Origin: Treponema sp. UBA3649
Lineage (GTDB): Bacteria; Spirochaetota; Spirochaetia; Treponematales; Treponemataceae
Assembly (NCBI GenBank): GCA_002373325.1
Contig: DFKI01000172.1
Span: forward strand, 15,536 to 47,587
Direction of reading: 5' to 3'
DNA length: 32,052 nucleotides
Position numbers and translations under genes: made by a program. Shown here one piece after another: positions 9,151 to 18,160 of this stretch (positions are counted from its first letter, which is position 1; every line of letters begins with the position of its first letter). The notes below the pieces were generated by a model. That model was not told the origin of the DNA. It saw nothing but the letters and a program-made list of their open reading frames with translations, and ran no database searches.

Positions 9151-11130
9151 GAAATTCATTTGCAGGAATCTACAGAACGTTTGTTCAACAAACCCTCTAC
9201 AAAATCCATAAGCCGGGGATGCTTAGTTTTGAGCAAAAGATAATACCAATCGGTACTTGAAAATCCATATATCCGAGGCAATTTCAAAAAATCCGCAAGC
9301 TCTGGGACAAGCCTAGAAAAAAACGCATTGAAACTTAGCCAGATTTTCTCATGTATTCGCCACACTATGTTCCCAAAAATTTCAAACCAAAGTTTTCCGG
9401 GGATTCCAGAGCATTTGTCAAAAAAACTCTCCTCTAAATCAAATGGCTTTCAAAAAAAGTCGCACATAATTGACGTGCCGACCATTGAAAATGCTGCATC
9501 AGACGACAAAATTTTGATGATTTTTAATTACTAAAGTAAAACTTCGAAATCATGCTAAAAAAACTTAGGAACCTAGCATAAAAAATAAAAGTCAATTGTC
9601 TTGCAAAACTTGTTTCATTGTCTAATTCTAAAAATTTTGAGCATGCTCGGAATGGTCAGTTATTTATAATTTGTTACACTTGTTATGTTTTCGTATGTGA
9701 CCGTCACTTTATGCAACAAAAAATTTCAAACCGATGTTTTTCTGGGAGTCTAGAACATTTGTTAAGAGTACCTTTTCAAAAATCAAAAGACCAGATATGT
9801 TCTGTTTTGACAGAAAGTTACCTATGATTTGTATTTAAAAATTCCATATCCGAGCTAGTTTCAAAAACTCTGTCACCCGAAATCAGTAAAAAAAACGCTT
9901 TAAAACTTCATTGGATTTTCCAATGCAGCTGCCACTCCATGTTCCGAAAGAATTCTTTCAGTCTCCGTTACACATCAAGAGCTAGGTAAAATTCATACTG
10001 TTTCTTCTCCCTAAAGTTCCTGAACGTTTGTCAAACAAACCGTCCAAAAAATCCAAAGACCAGAGTTGTTTAGTCCTACCTGAAAATCGCTTCTATATGT
10101 TATTAAAAAAAGCTTCATATCCGATGCGGTCCCCAAAAAAACTCATTTCTGAAATTGTTTTTAAGCCGGGCTTTGAAACTTTATCACGCATTCTCATCTG
10201 ACAGCTATTCTATGTTCCGAAAAAAAATCATTCAGCTTCCGGCACACCTCAAGGGCTGGGCAAAATTCATATTTTTTTCAAGAGGTTCCAAAACGTTTGT
10301 CAAACAAACCCTTTCAAAAAAACAAGAACCAGAGTTTTTTAGTCCTGCCTGAAAGCCGCTTCTAAATGAAAAAAAACTTCATATCCGAAGTGAGCTCAAA
10401 AAAAATTTCCTCATTTCTGAAATCAATTTTAACACCAGCATTGAAACTTAGTCACGCATTCTCATCTGACATATATTCTATGTTCCTAAAAAATCATTCA
10501 GTTTCTGACACACCTCAAGGGATGGGCAAAATTCACACAGTTTTTCCTGAAGCTCCAAAACGTTTGCCAAACAAAACCTTAAGACAAAATCCAAGAACCA
10601 GAGTTTTTAGTCCTGCCTGAAAGCCGCTTCTATATGTTATTAAAAAAGCCGCATATCCGAGGCGCTCAAAAAAACTCATTTCTGAAATTATTTTTACCAC
10701 GAGCTTTGAAGCTTAGTCAGATATTCTCATGCAATAGCTATTCCACGGTCCCCCCCCCAAAAAAATTCACTCACTTTCCGGCACACCTTAAGGGCTGGGC
10801 AAAATTCATACTTTTTTCAGAAGCTCCAAAACGTTTGTCTAACAAACCCTTTCAAAAAAAAGAACCAGAGTTATTCAATCCTGTCTGAAAGCCACTTCTA
10901 TATGCTATTTGAAAAAACTTCATATCTGAGGCGGTTACAAAAAAACTCATTTCTGAAATTATTTTTTTACACTAGCTTAGAAACTTTATCACGCATTCTC
11001 ATCCGGCATCTTTGCACATCACCCTCAAAAAATCATTCAGCGTCCGGCACACCTCAAGGGATGGGTAAAATTCATACTATTTTTTTTCAGAAACTCCAGA
11101 ACGTTTGTCTAACAAACCCTTCTCAAAATC
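9150..11130. repeat. Degenerate ~270-bp tandem repeat array with palindromes
   Basis: About eight copies of a unit lie head to tail. The clearest anchor, a GTTTGT-type palindrome, recurs near 9179, 9413, 9756, 10026, 10295, 10562, 10833 and 11103, with later intervals of 266-271 bp. Each later unit also repeats a cattC...ggcacacctcaagg...gggcaaaattcata block. The first copy (9179-9193) is the perfect 7+1+7 palindrome GTTTGTTCAACAAAC; later ones are GTTTGTCAAACAAAC or GTTTGTCTAACAAAC. A further perfect copy (GTTTGTTAAACAAAC) lies at 11876-11890, outside the array. Short open frames in the units shift phase between copies, so the array is non-coding. The position next to parA suggests a centromere or origin role. 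Confidence 0.75.
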
Positions 11131-12345
11131 TAAGGACTTGATGTTTTTTTCTCATCGAAAGTTAATTCTAACTAAGGAAATTTTGCAGAAACAAAAAATC
11201 TTGCACTCAAATTTTTTTATTGACACACGGACTCGAAAAATCTAACGACTTTTCTTTAAATGCTGATTAATGTACCCCTCATTAATTATCATTTCCCTAT
11301 GATATCCGGGTGCCATTAATTCAAAACTAAATTCTGAGTTTCTGAACAGGAAACTTGCTAAATCATGCATTCCGAGAGGAAAAAAGAAAATCCGGACAAT
11401 TAAACTGTCGGAAAGTGCATTAGCAATTTCGGCTTTTAAGCAAGTCTGTCATTGACGTGCTTGTGCGAAACTGCGGAACATATACGACAATCTCTAGTGA
11501 AGAGGTTTATCGGAAAAAAACATCATGGGGATTTTCTTTAAAGACGGGTTTCCAGTGAATAGCGTTAGCCATGGACAAATCCGTTTGTTTTTTTATTTCG
11601 ACTTTTTCAACATGCTTGATACGATGCGACAGTACATGGATTACGCTGTTTTTGGAAAGTCGTCATTCAGGCTAATAATTTTAGCTCCACATGTATTTAA
11701 CTCGCCAACTTGATTTATTTAAATTGAGGTTAGTACCAAAGAAAACTTTTTATAGGGAACTTAGAGAATGCGATGTTTAAAAGCCTGCAATAATCCGCGT
11801 GGCAAACTTTCATTGACGTGCTTGATACGATGTGTCAGTAAATTACACTGCGATTTTTTCAGGAGTTTCCAGAAAGTTTGTTAAACAAACTCTCCCGCCA
11901 ATCCTGATGCATGAGGAGTTAAGTATGGCTGTAAAAAAAATTACACAGTTCCCAAAGAAATCGGTTTATTTTTTCGAAGCACCGGGGAAATCAAAGAGCA
12001 TCATTAAAACAGTTTTGAGGACCGTAAAACAAATTAAAAAAAAGAGTCTAATAAAAAATTTCAAAAATCAGGTTCACAGACATTTTTCCATCGGACCTTG
12101 AAATCACTGAATTATAACACCACAAAAAAACTCGCGGCAAGAAAACATAACGGAATATTGGCTTGAGAAAAATAATATCTGTCATCCATAGAACGGCAGA
12201 AACTTTTTCGAGGTTCCCAATATTAAATCTTCCGTCGAATCAAGAGGATATGGGAAATCAAGAAATTTTAATTAAAATAATCTTAATAAGGCTTAAGATA
12301 TTCTTAATTCTACACGCATCTTCAATTCCGTCCGAAAATTTCCTT
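11131..12345. other. Gene-free region where GC skew changes sign
   Basis: No supported gene. By hand count the + strand changes from C-rich (9961-10080: about 31 C, 17 G) to G-rich (11401-11520: about 28 G, 20 C) here. Three ATTAAT motifs lie at about 11267-11320. A second small repeat family, centred on TGACGTGCTTG or TGCTTGATACGATG, occurs near 11451, 11612 and 11815, and one palindrome of the array type lies at 11876-11890. Classical DnaA boxes were not found by eye. Confidence 0.5.
12280..12299 (-). terminator. Possible terminator of the SIR2-like gene
   Basis: ATCTTAA (12280-12286) pairs with TTAAGAT (12293-12299) around a 6-nt loop. On the minus strand it is followed by an AT-rich, T-leaning stretch, about 47 nt beyond the stop codon. 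The stem is AT-only, so the call is weak. Confidence 0.35.
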
Positions 12346-13698
12346 CTATATAATATCCAAATTCCCCAGCTCCAAAGTCCTGCCGGTACTACCACAAATA
12401 TCGGCAGAAGTTCCGGGAATTATAACGACATTTCCCTTGCGAAGGCTTTCAATGGAACACCCCGTCAAAGAAACATTTGTCCAGGGCAGTGCTGAAAAAT
12501 CACCGTCCCGCGAAGAGGCATCGAAAAAGGCAGTCATGGATTTCACGTCGGGATTTATCACGAAAATCTCCTTGTCATTCCTTCCGAGACATCTGAGGAT
12601 GCAGTCGTTGAAGTGCGCGTCACTGTGATTGAACGAATATCCCACGACCACAATCCGGTCGGCCCCGTCCAAAATCTCCATGGCGGAATTCCACGTGCGA
12701 ATCAAATCACTCGCAATTACGGGCTTGATTCTGAACGGAGGCATCATCGACGGAATCAGGTAGCGGTCCTCCTTCGGGCGAATATGAGGGATTATATCAC
12801 ACTCAAGGATGTCGGCGGCATCTTTTCCTGAGCAGAGTCCCGCGGAGCTTAGATTCCCGAAAGAGCCTATATCCCTCTCGTCCCTGGTGGAGCAGTCTAT
12901 AGCTCGGGTTACGGAACCGTGGAAGTGAATGACATTTTGCCTCCCCATAAAAAGATCGGCAAGGGTAGTGTAGTTGAGCGTGATCGCCGGCCAATCCGGG
13001 ATGTGCCTGTAGATGCAGTCCATGTTTTTCCCGCAAAGCTCCATCTCCCTTTGAACAAAAAAAGTCCACATCGTCCACATGAGGTAGGTGTACCGTCTCC
13101 TGTCCGCCCGGCTTCCGTCGTAAAATCCAAGGAACAAATCAAGGAGCATGGACTCAAGGCTCACAAGGGTTTTTGACATGACATGCAGGACTCTGTTTTC
13201 GGGATTCTCAAGATAAGAGCGCAGAAGGACTTTCATCGAGCGTGAGTGAAAATCTGCAAGGGTGGTGCCTGATGACACCGGGACGATTTTTCCAAGGCCA
13301 GCCTCATCCGCAAGCTCAAGCAGACGGCTCCTTGACGAGACACACAGACTTTCCATCGCTTTTCCGGAAGTGACGGCGGAATCTTCCATGAGGGCACGGA
13401 TGAACATAGCAGTGGAAAGATCCCTTTGGTTTGTGAGGGAAGGAATCAGAGAATCCATCCTCGAAATCAGGGTGCCAAGTTTCGCGGGTTCCCTCCTGCG
13501 GGTAAATTTACGCGCGGCATCATCAAGAAGGGACGCATAGGAGAAGGACCTGAACGAAAGGGCTTTCCTGAGCATGGAATCAGCGCGTCGTCCAGTCTCG
13601 GTATCCTGCATGAAACGGTAGACTGCGGCTGCAAGATGGTTTGTCATGGGAAAATTTCCGGCATCAGAACCGGCTCCAAAGACTATGGCTGTAAACAT
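12346..13698 (-). CDS. SIR2-like domain protein
   Basis: A 450-residue protein with the SIR2-like (sirtuin-fold) pattern. There is an N-terminal Rossmann motif FGAGSDAGN (residues 7-15), an NYTT loop near 240, HFHGS near 256, and a late block ADRIVVVGYSFNHSDAHFND (about 343-362) typical of SIR2_2/SIR2-like families. Many members in defence systems are NADases that trigger abortive infection, but housekeeping or unknown members also exist. The Asn and His of the NAD pocket seem present. I chose Met at 13698: a promoter ends 6 nt before it, and the two upstream ATGs (13728, 13725) lie within that promoter and lack a ribosome site. It diverges from an AAA-ATPase/nuclease gene 68 bp away. A defence role is plausible, not shown. 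Confidence 0.7.
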   Translation of the reverse strand: MFTAIVFGAGSDAGNFPMTNHLAAAVYRFMQDTETGRRADSMLRKALSFRSFSYASLLDDAARKFTRRREPAKLGTLISRMDSLIPSLTNQRDLSTAMFIRALMEDSAVTSGKAMESLCVSSRSRLLELADEAGLGKIVPVSSGTTLADFHSRSMKVLLRSYLENPENRVLHVMSKTLVSLESMLLDLFLGFYDGSRADRRRYTYLMWTMWTFFVQREMELCGKNMDCIYRHIPDWPAITLNYTTLADLFMGRQNVIHFHGSVTRAIDCSTRDERDIGSFGNLSSAGLCSGKDAADILECDIIPHIRPKEDRYLIPSMMPPFRIKPVIASDLIRTWNSAMEILDGADRIVVVGYSFNHSDAHFNDCILRCLGRNDKEIFVINPDVKSMTAFFDASSRDGDFSALPWTNVSLTGCSIESLRKGNVVIIPGTSADICGSTGRTLELGNLDII

Positions 13699-13704
13699 TC
13701 TTCT

Positions 13705-13733
13705 ATTATATACGTCAAATTCCATCATGTCCA
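13705..13733 (-). promoter_or_regulatory. Promoter of the SIR2-like gene, giving a near-leaderless transcript
   Basis: On the minus strand TGGACA (13733-13728), 17-bp spacer, TATAAT (13710-13705), then only 6 nt to the ATG at 13698. Transcription would begin at or next to the start codon. Confidence 0.55.
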
Positions 13734-13766
13734 GTTCAAAAAAAGCGTCCGAAGGAGGGGAGGGAC

Positions 13767-15416
13767 ATGGAATTGAAAAAACTGCGGCGATATGATAGAA
13801 TGATTTCCATGGACTTCAGGAAAAAATTGCCCTTGGGCATTCAGGATTTTGAAAAATTGAGGGAGGAAGGCTGCGTCCTCATTGACAGGACATCTCTCTT
13901 GCTGCGTCTTGTCAGGGAAGGAAACGCCTACATGCTCTGCCGTCCGAGATATTTCGGAAAGAGTCTGCTCGTATCCCAGCTCGCCTCCTATTTTCGTGGC
14001 CGCCGTGATCTTTTTGAATCGCTTGCGATCGAGGGGCTTGAGAAGGAGTGGACCGAGTATGCCGTCATCCTCATTGATTTTTCATCCGGAGTCTACAGCT
14101 CGGAGGGAAAACTTTCCTCTGCGATTGAGTCCATGCTATGCGACCTGGAGCAGACCTACAAGATTGCAAAATCCACGGCTCCCTTCTCAATCAGGCTGTC
14201 GAACATAATCAGGGCAGCGTACCAGAAAAGCGGAAGACCAGTCGTGGTTCTTGTGGATGATTTTGACAAGCCCATTTTGGACGCTGTTTTCACGGCACAG
14301 GAGACATCGAACAGGGAGACTCTTCGGGAGCTCTACGGCGCAATCTCAGGGAACGACTTTTACCTTAAGTTCGTGTTTTTCGCGGGAATCTCCAAATTTT
14401 CATCGGTCAACATCTTCAACGGGACACTGCAGCTCAGGGACATAAGCGGAAATCCTGTTTACGGAGCCCTATGCGGATTCACTGCGCGGGAAGTGCAGGA
14501 CATCATCTCAAACGCAAAGATTCCGGAGTCATCCACGGAGGAGCAGAATCTGGATGCGGAGAAAATTTTCGATGTGATTGACAGATGGTACGGAGGCTAC
14601 AGATTTTCGGGAGGAGGGGAGATTGTCTACAATCCGTACAGCGTTATGAACTGCCTTGACTTCAATCCGCCCGAAGCATTCTCCACCGGGGAGATACGGC
14701 ATCAGTTCTGGATTCAGACGGGTCAGCCTTCCATGCTAGTCCGTATGCTTCTGAAAAACAAATGGGACTTGTTCAACATGCTCTACGGATTCAAGGTGGA
14801 CCGGGAGGAGCTGATGGAATATCAGTGGACGGAAAACGACATCACGTCGCTTGTCTACCAGGCGGGATATCTGACGTGCGGTGGAAGCGGGGGATCCCTT
14901 GTGCAGCTCTCCATGCCGAACGCGGAGATTGTTGAGGGGATGCTGAAGTCCATGCTTTGCAGGTTCACGTCAATCGGGGAGCTTTCAAGGAGCGGGGCTG
15001 AGCTTGAGTCCATGAGGAGCTTCCTTGCCTCAAGAAACGTCGGCGGATTCATCTCAAGATTCGAGCAGGCGATACAGTCCCTTCCCCTGATAAAAGACGA
15101 GCACATGGACAGCGAATACGTGCTCAAGATGGCATTCCACGTGATTGCGAACCTCATCGGCACGGGGGTGACCAGCGACAGTAACTCGGACATCATGCTC
15201 AGAGTAAAGGACGCTGACGGAAAATCCACCGGCTACATCTTCGAGCTCAAGACAGACAAGGGAGTGGCTCTTGCGGAGGTTGCGGCGGACGCATTTCTGA
15301 GGATAGAGTCCCGGGGATATGAGGAGGTCTTCGCTCAGGATGAGATTGAGTGCCGCAAAGTGTGCATAGTCTTCAGCTCGGACGGCTCGGGAATCGCGGG
15401 ATGGATGTCCAAATGA
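13767..15416 (+). CDS. AAA-ATPase-like protein with C-terminal PD-(D/E)XK nuclease-like domain
   Basis: A 549-residue member of the large AAA-ATPase-like plus PD-(D/E)XK-superfamily protein group that is expanded in Bacteroidetes and gut Treponema. The N-terminal signature LPLGIQDFEKLRE is followed by an unusual Walker A, RPRYFGKSL (Lys65), and a Walker B VVVLVDDFDKPI (Asp164-165). The C-terminal nuclease-like motif has Asp475 in SDIML and Glu493/Lys495 in FELK. Function is unknown; these genes are often multicopy and may belong to mobile or defence DNA. The start at 13767 has a strong AAGGAGG-GGAGGG purine tract; Met at 13809 is an alternative. The stop overlaps the start of the next gene as ATGA, so the two are probably cotranslated. 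It diverges from the SIR2-like gene. Confidence 0.85.
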   Translation: MELKKLRRYDRMISMDFRKKLPLGIQDFEKLREEGCVLIDRTSLLLRLVREGNAYMLCRPRYFGKSLLVSQLASYFRGRRDLFESLAIEGLEKEWTEYAVILIDFSSGVYSSEGKLSSAIESMLCDLEQTYKIAKSTAPFSIRLSNIIRAAYQKSGRPVVVLVDDFDKPILDAVFTAQETSNRETLRELYGAISGNDFYLKFVFFAGISKFSSVNIFNGTLQLRDISGNPVYGALCGFTAREVQDIISNAKIPESSTEEQNLDAEKIFDVIDRWYGGYRFSGGGEIVYNPYSVMNCLDFNPPEAFSTGEIRHQFWIQTGQPSMLVRMLLKNKWDLFNMLYGFKVDREELMEYQWTENDITSLVYQAGYLTCGGSGGSLVQLSMPNAEIVEGMLKSMLCRFTSIGELSRSGAELESMRSFLASRNVGGFISRFEQAIQSLPLIKDEHMDSEYVLKMAFHVIANLIGTGVTSDSNSDIMLRVKDADGKSTGYIFELKTDKGVALAEVAADAFLRIESRGYEEVFAQDEIECRKVCIVFSSDGSGIAGWMSK

Positions 15417-18091
15417 AAAAAGGATTCTGTCTTCTGGCGCTGTCTCTTCCGGTCCTTTTTTTTTCGTGCAGGAAAAAATACGACTACGGGAATCTTGTGA
15501 CGCCGGATATCCTTCTCTCGCAGGATGAAAAATCACTTGCTGAAATTCCGTCTCTCGCGGGATCAAAATCAATTTCCCCAGATTATCCTCTTGACGCGGA
15601 AGGATGCACAAGGCTCGTCTCAGAGATAAGATCCCTTCCTTCGACCGCAATCTCGCTGGACCTCTCAAAATGCAAGGTTCCCGATGACGAGAAATTCGGA
15701 TCAGCTCTTCCACCGGCTCTTTTTTCGGGACTTTCAAACATTGTGTCAGCCGTACTTCCGGACGGACTTGAGACCATATCAGAAAATCTTTTCGCCGACT
15801 GCGTTAGCCTGAAATCCATAGTCATCCCTGACTCAGTTGAGGCCATAGAGGGCAGGGCTTTCTCGGGATGCATGTCGCTTGAGAAAATCACCGCGCCGGA
15901 AAAGGGAATCCTCATCTTCTCATATCAGGGAGACGGACTTGAATATCCAGACGGAAGATGCCCTTACAAAAACGCCTCGGTAATCAGGGGAAAGAACGCG
16001 ACGAGCTACGAGAAATGGTACATGGACTGCTGGAAGTACTCGAAATCAGTTGAGGCGGGGCCGGTCACATTCTCGGAAATCTGGGCATCCTCATTTCAGG
16101 AAGGATATGGTCCCGCAAATCTTTCGGACGGAAGCTGGAGAACATGGTTTGAGAACGAGAGGGGAGCGGGAGAGGACACGAAGATTGTGATGAGCTTCAC
16201 AAGGGAGAACACAATCAGCACGGTGACATTCAGGAACGGAAACGGAAACACGGAAAATTTCTGGTCGAGCAACCGGGTGAGGGACGTGGAGATTTATTTC
16301 GGCGACGAGAAGAGTCCCGAGCAGATTACGCTGAAAGACAGCATGGAGCCGCAGACCTACAGATTCCTATACGGCAAAAGACGGAAAAAACGGTATGTCA
16401 AAATCACCTTCGTGATAAAATCTGTCTATCCGGGCGGGAAGGGGAACGAGACCTGCATCTCCGAAATCAGCATAAATGACGCGGACAGGACATTTAAAAG
16501 CGACTCCCTCACGGAAAAAATTGAGTCGGCGTTCTCGTCGTATGAGGAGGGACTCTTTGAGGACGGGGAAGGCCATCTGGAGAAAAAAATCTGGAGGGAG
16601 GAGGGTAAGGAACCATTTGCGCTTGCCATTGACAGAAAAAATCCACGGGAGGCTCATTTTCTGGTTTTTGACGGAAAGTCATGGCGGAAGGCTCCTTCGG
16701 ATGCGGCAAGGTCAGTCAGGGATGCTGAAAATGATTGTCTGATGGCGGGAAAAATTCCCAGGTTCTCCTTGGGTTCGGACGGCGACGGATTTGACCTCTC
16801 GCTTCAGATGACGCGGCACGTAGAGGGATTCGATGACGCAGATTACGGAAGGCCATGCGAATTTAATTTTTCAGGCGGCAGGTTCAAAATGACTTCGGGC
16901 ACGGATCTCACGCTGAAGAAAATAGAGGTGGAGGCGCGGGACTTTTTTCCAACTCTCATGTCGCTTGACCCGCACGGACTTTACAGGATTGACCTTTACG
17001 GAAAACTTGACGCGGAGTTCTTCAGGCATCTCCGATCGCTTCTGAGTCCGGACGGAAAAATCTCAAGGGGAAGGAATTTCATACTGAACATGTGGAACTG
17101 CACGCTTTCTGAAGAGCTTCAGGGATGCATCGGCGAGGACTCCATCTCAGGCTATTTCATACAGATCATCCTTCCATCGTGCACAAAGGTCCTTAGGCGA
17201 GGCTCCGTCACAGTTGCAGCCGACCTGATAACTATTCCCGCGGGCATAAACAAAATTGAGAGCGGGGCATTCGTCTCAGGAAAGGGAAGCTCGTTTGACG
17301 TTTATCCGAACCATGTCTCGTTTGACGGCGGGGATCCGAAGAACTACACTGTGCGGGGAAACCTACTTCTTGAGAACATACCGGAATCCGGAGGAGAAAA
17401 AAGACTCCTTCTCTACATGGGACAGCCGAAAAAAATCCTTGCCGGTGAAAGCACAGTTCCTCCCGAGGATATAGTCATTCCGGATGATGTCACGGAGCTC
17501 GCACCCTATTCGCTCTATGCCGCGGACGTCTCCTCCATAGTCTTTCCCGAAGGATTCTCGGTGGCCGGGGAAAAATCAATGGACCTGATGAAGGTGAGGA
17601 AAATGGATCTCTCGAAATGCGACGTGGAATCCCTCACGCTTGAGACCATAAGGGAATTCGGAAAGGTCGCGTCATCGAATCCGAAAATGGACATGGAGGG
17701 AAATCTTTTCTGCATAAGCGTCTCCGGGAAAATGACCTCCGCACTGACTGAGAAAATCGAGAATGAGATGAGGAAGAAAAAAGAAAAAAAAATATTCCTT
17801 GACCTCAGCGCGACGAGCCTTGAGTGGAATGAGGACGCCGGGAAATACGTTCCTCTCCCCGATTTTTTCCTGCATGACAACCAGAACCTCGTGTGGCTCA
17901 GCCTTGGAAGATACAACTACATTCCGAGCAACATGTGCAGGGACTGCGGAAACCTCATGTGGGTGGAATTTCTGCAGGAGCCGGAGAAAATTTCAGAGCC
18001 AGCCTTCAAGGGATGCCGTGCCGGAGCGAGAGCAGTCATAAACGGTGAGAAAAAGGACCTGTGGGAATACGCAAGGAGCAAGAGGTTCTAG
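15413..18091 (+). CDS. Leucine-rich (BspA-like) lipoprotein with NADase-type glycan-binding domain
   Basis: An 892-residue surface or periplasmic lipoprotein. The signal peptide MKKGFCLLALSLPVLFFSC puts the lipidated Cys at 19. BspA-type leucine-rich repeats are at about 90-170 (LFADCVSLKSIVIPDSVEAI, FSGCMSLEKI) and again in the C-terminal third. Between them, about 215-350, is a discoidin-like domain with FSEIWASS, the GPANLSDGSWRTWF segment and CISEISIND, matching the NADase-type glycan-binding domain. The protein probably binds glycans or host/neighbour surfaces. The start at 15413 overlaps the previous stop (ATGA), and the frame upstream of it lies inside that gene. Translational coupling suggests a functional link to the AAA/nuclease-like protein, which is surprising for a lipoprotein. 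Coding strand is G-rich, as for other + strand genes right of 13 kb. Confidence 0.8.
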   Translation: MKKGFCLLALSLPVLFFSCRKKYDYGNLVTPDILLSQDEKSLAEIPSLAGSKSISPDYPLDAEGCTRLVSEIRSLPSTAISLDLSKCKVPDDEKFGSALPPALFSGLSNIVSAVLPDGLETISENLFADCVSLKSIVIPDSVEAIEGRAFSGCMSLEKITAPEKGILIFSYQGDGLEYPDGRCPYKNASVIRGKNATSYEKWYMDCWKYSKSVEAGPVTFSEIWASSFQEGYGPANLSDGSWRTWFENERGAGEDTKIVMSFTRENTISTVTFRNGNGNTENFWSSNRVRDVEIYFGDEKSPEQITLKDSMEPQTYRFLYGKRRKKRYVKITFVIKSVYPGGKGNETCISEISINDADRTFKSDSLTEKIESAFSSYEEGLFEDGEGHLEKKIWREEGKEPFALAIDRKNPREAHFLVFDGKSWRKAPSDAARSVRDAENDCLMAGKIPRFSLGSDGDGFDLSLQMTRHVEGFDDADYGRPCEFNFSGGRFKMTSGTDLTLKKIEVEARDFFPTLMSLDPHGLYRIDLYGKLDAEFFRHLRSLLSPDGKISRGRNFILNMWNCTLSEELQGCIGEDSISGYFIQIILPSCTKVLRRGSVTVAADLITIPAGINKIESGAFVSGKGSSFDVYPNHVSFDGGDPKNYTVRGNLLLENIPESGGEKRLLLYMGQPKKILAGESTVPPEDIVIPDDVTELAPYSLYAADVSSIVFPEGFSVAGEKSMDLMKVRKMDLSKCDVESLTLETIREFGKVASSNPKMDMEGNLFCISVSGKMTSALTEKIENEMRKKKEKKIFLDLSATSLEWNEDAGKYVPLPDFFLHDNQNLVWLSLGRYNYIPSNMCRDCGNLMWVEFLQEPEKISEPAFKGCRAGARAVINGEKKDLWEYARSKRF

Positions 18092-18135
18092 AGCACAGGG
18101 AAATTCGGATTATTCTGTCTTTCCCTAGAAAAAAA

Positions 18136-18160
18136 ATCCGCAATAGTGTATAATGCGGAT
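18136..18160 (+). promoter_or_regulatory. era promoter: TATAAT inside a perfect inverted repeat
   Basis: TATAAT at 18149-18154 lies within ATCCGCA (18136-18142) ... TGCGGAT (18154-18160), a perfect 7-bp inverted repeat whose right arm abuts the ATG at 18161. The gap between -10 and ATG is 6 nt, so the transcript is probably leaderless. No good -35 is visible. The repeat could be an operator. Confidence 0.5.

Noticed and set aside
10155..11141. Series of similar 65-84 codon open frames on the + strand
   Set aside because: They are translations of the ~270-bp repeat units. Units differ by lengths that are not multiples of three, there are no ribosome sites, and the best conserved parts are palindromes, so they are non-coding.
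11525..11713. Small + strand gene in the skew-switch region
   Set aside because: No ribosome site, no protein-like features, and it overlaps a short repeat family (TGCTTGATACGATG).
13698..13728. Upstream start codons for the SIR2-like gene
   Set aside because: The ATGs at 13728 and 13725 have no ribosome site and lie between the -35 and -10 elements of the best promoter, so they would not be transcribed from it.
18098..18127. Terminator between the leucine-rich lipoprotein and era
   Set aside because: AGGGAAA/TTTCCCT can pair, but the loop is 16 nt and it is followed by an A run rather than a T run on the + strand.
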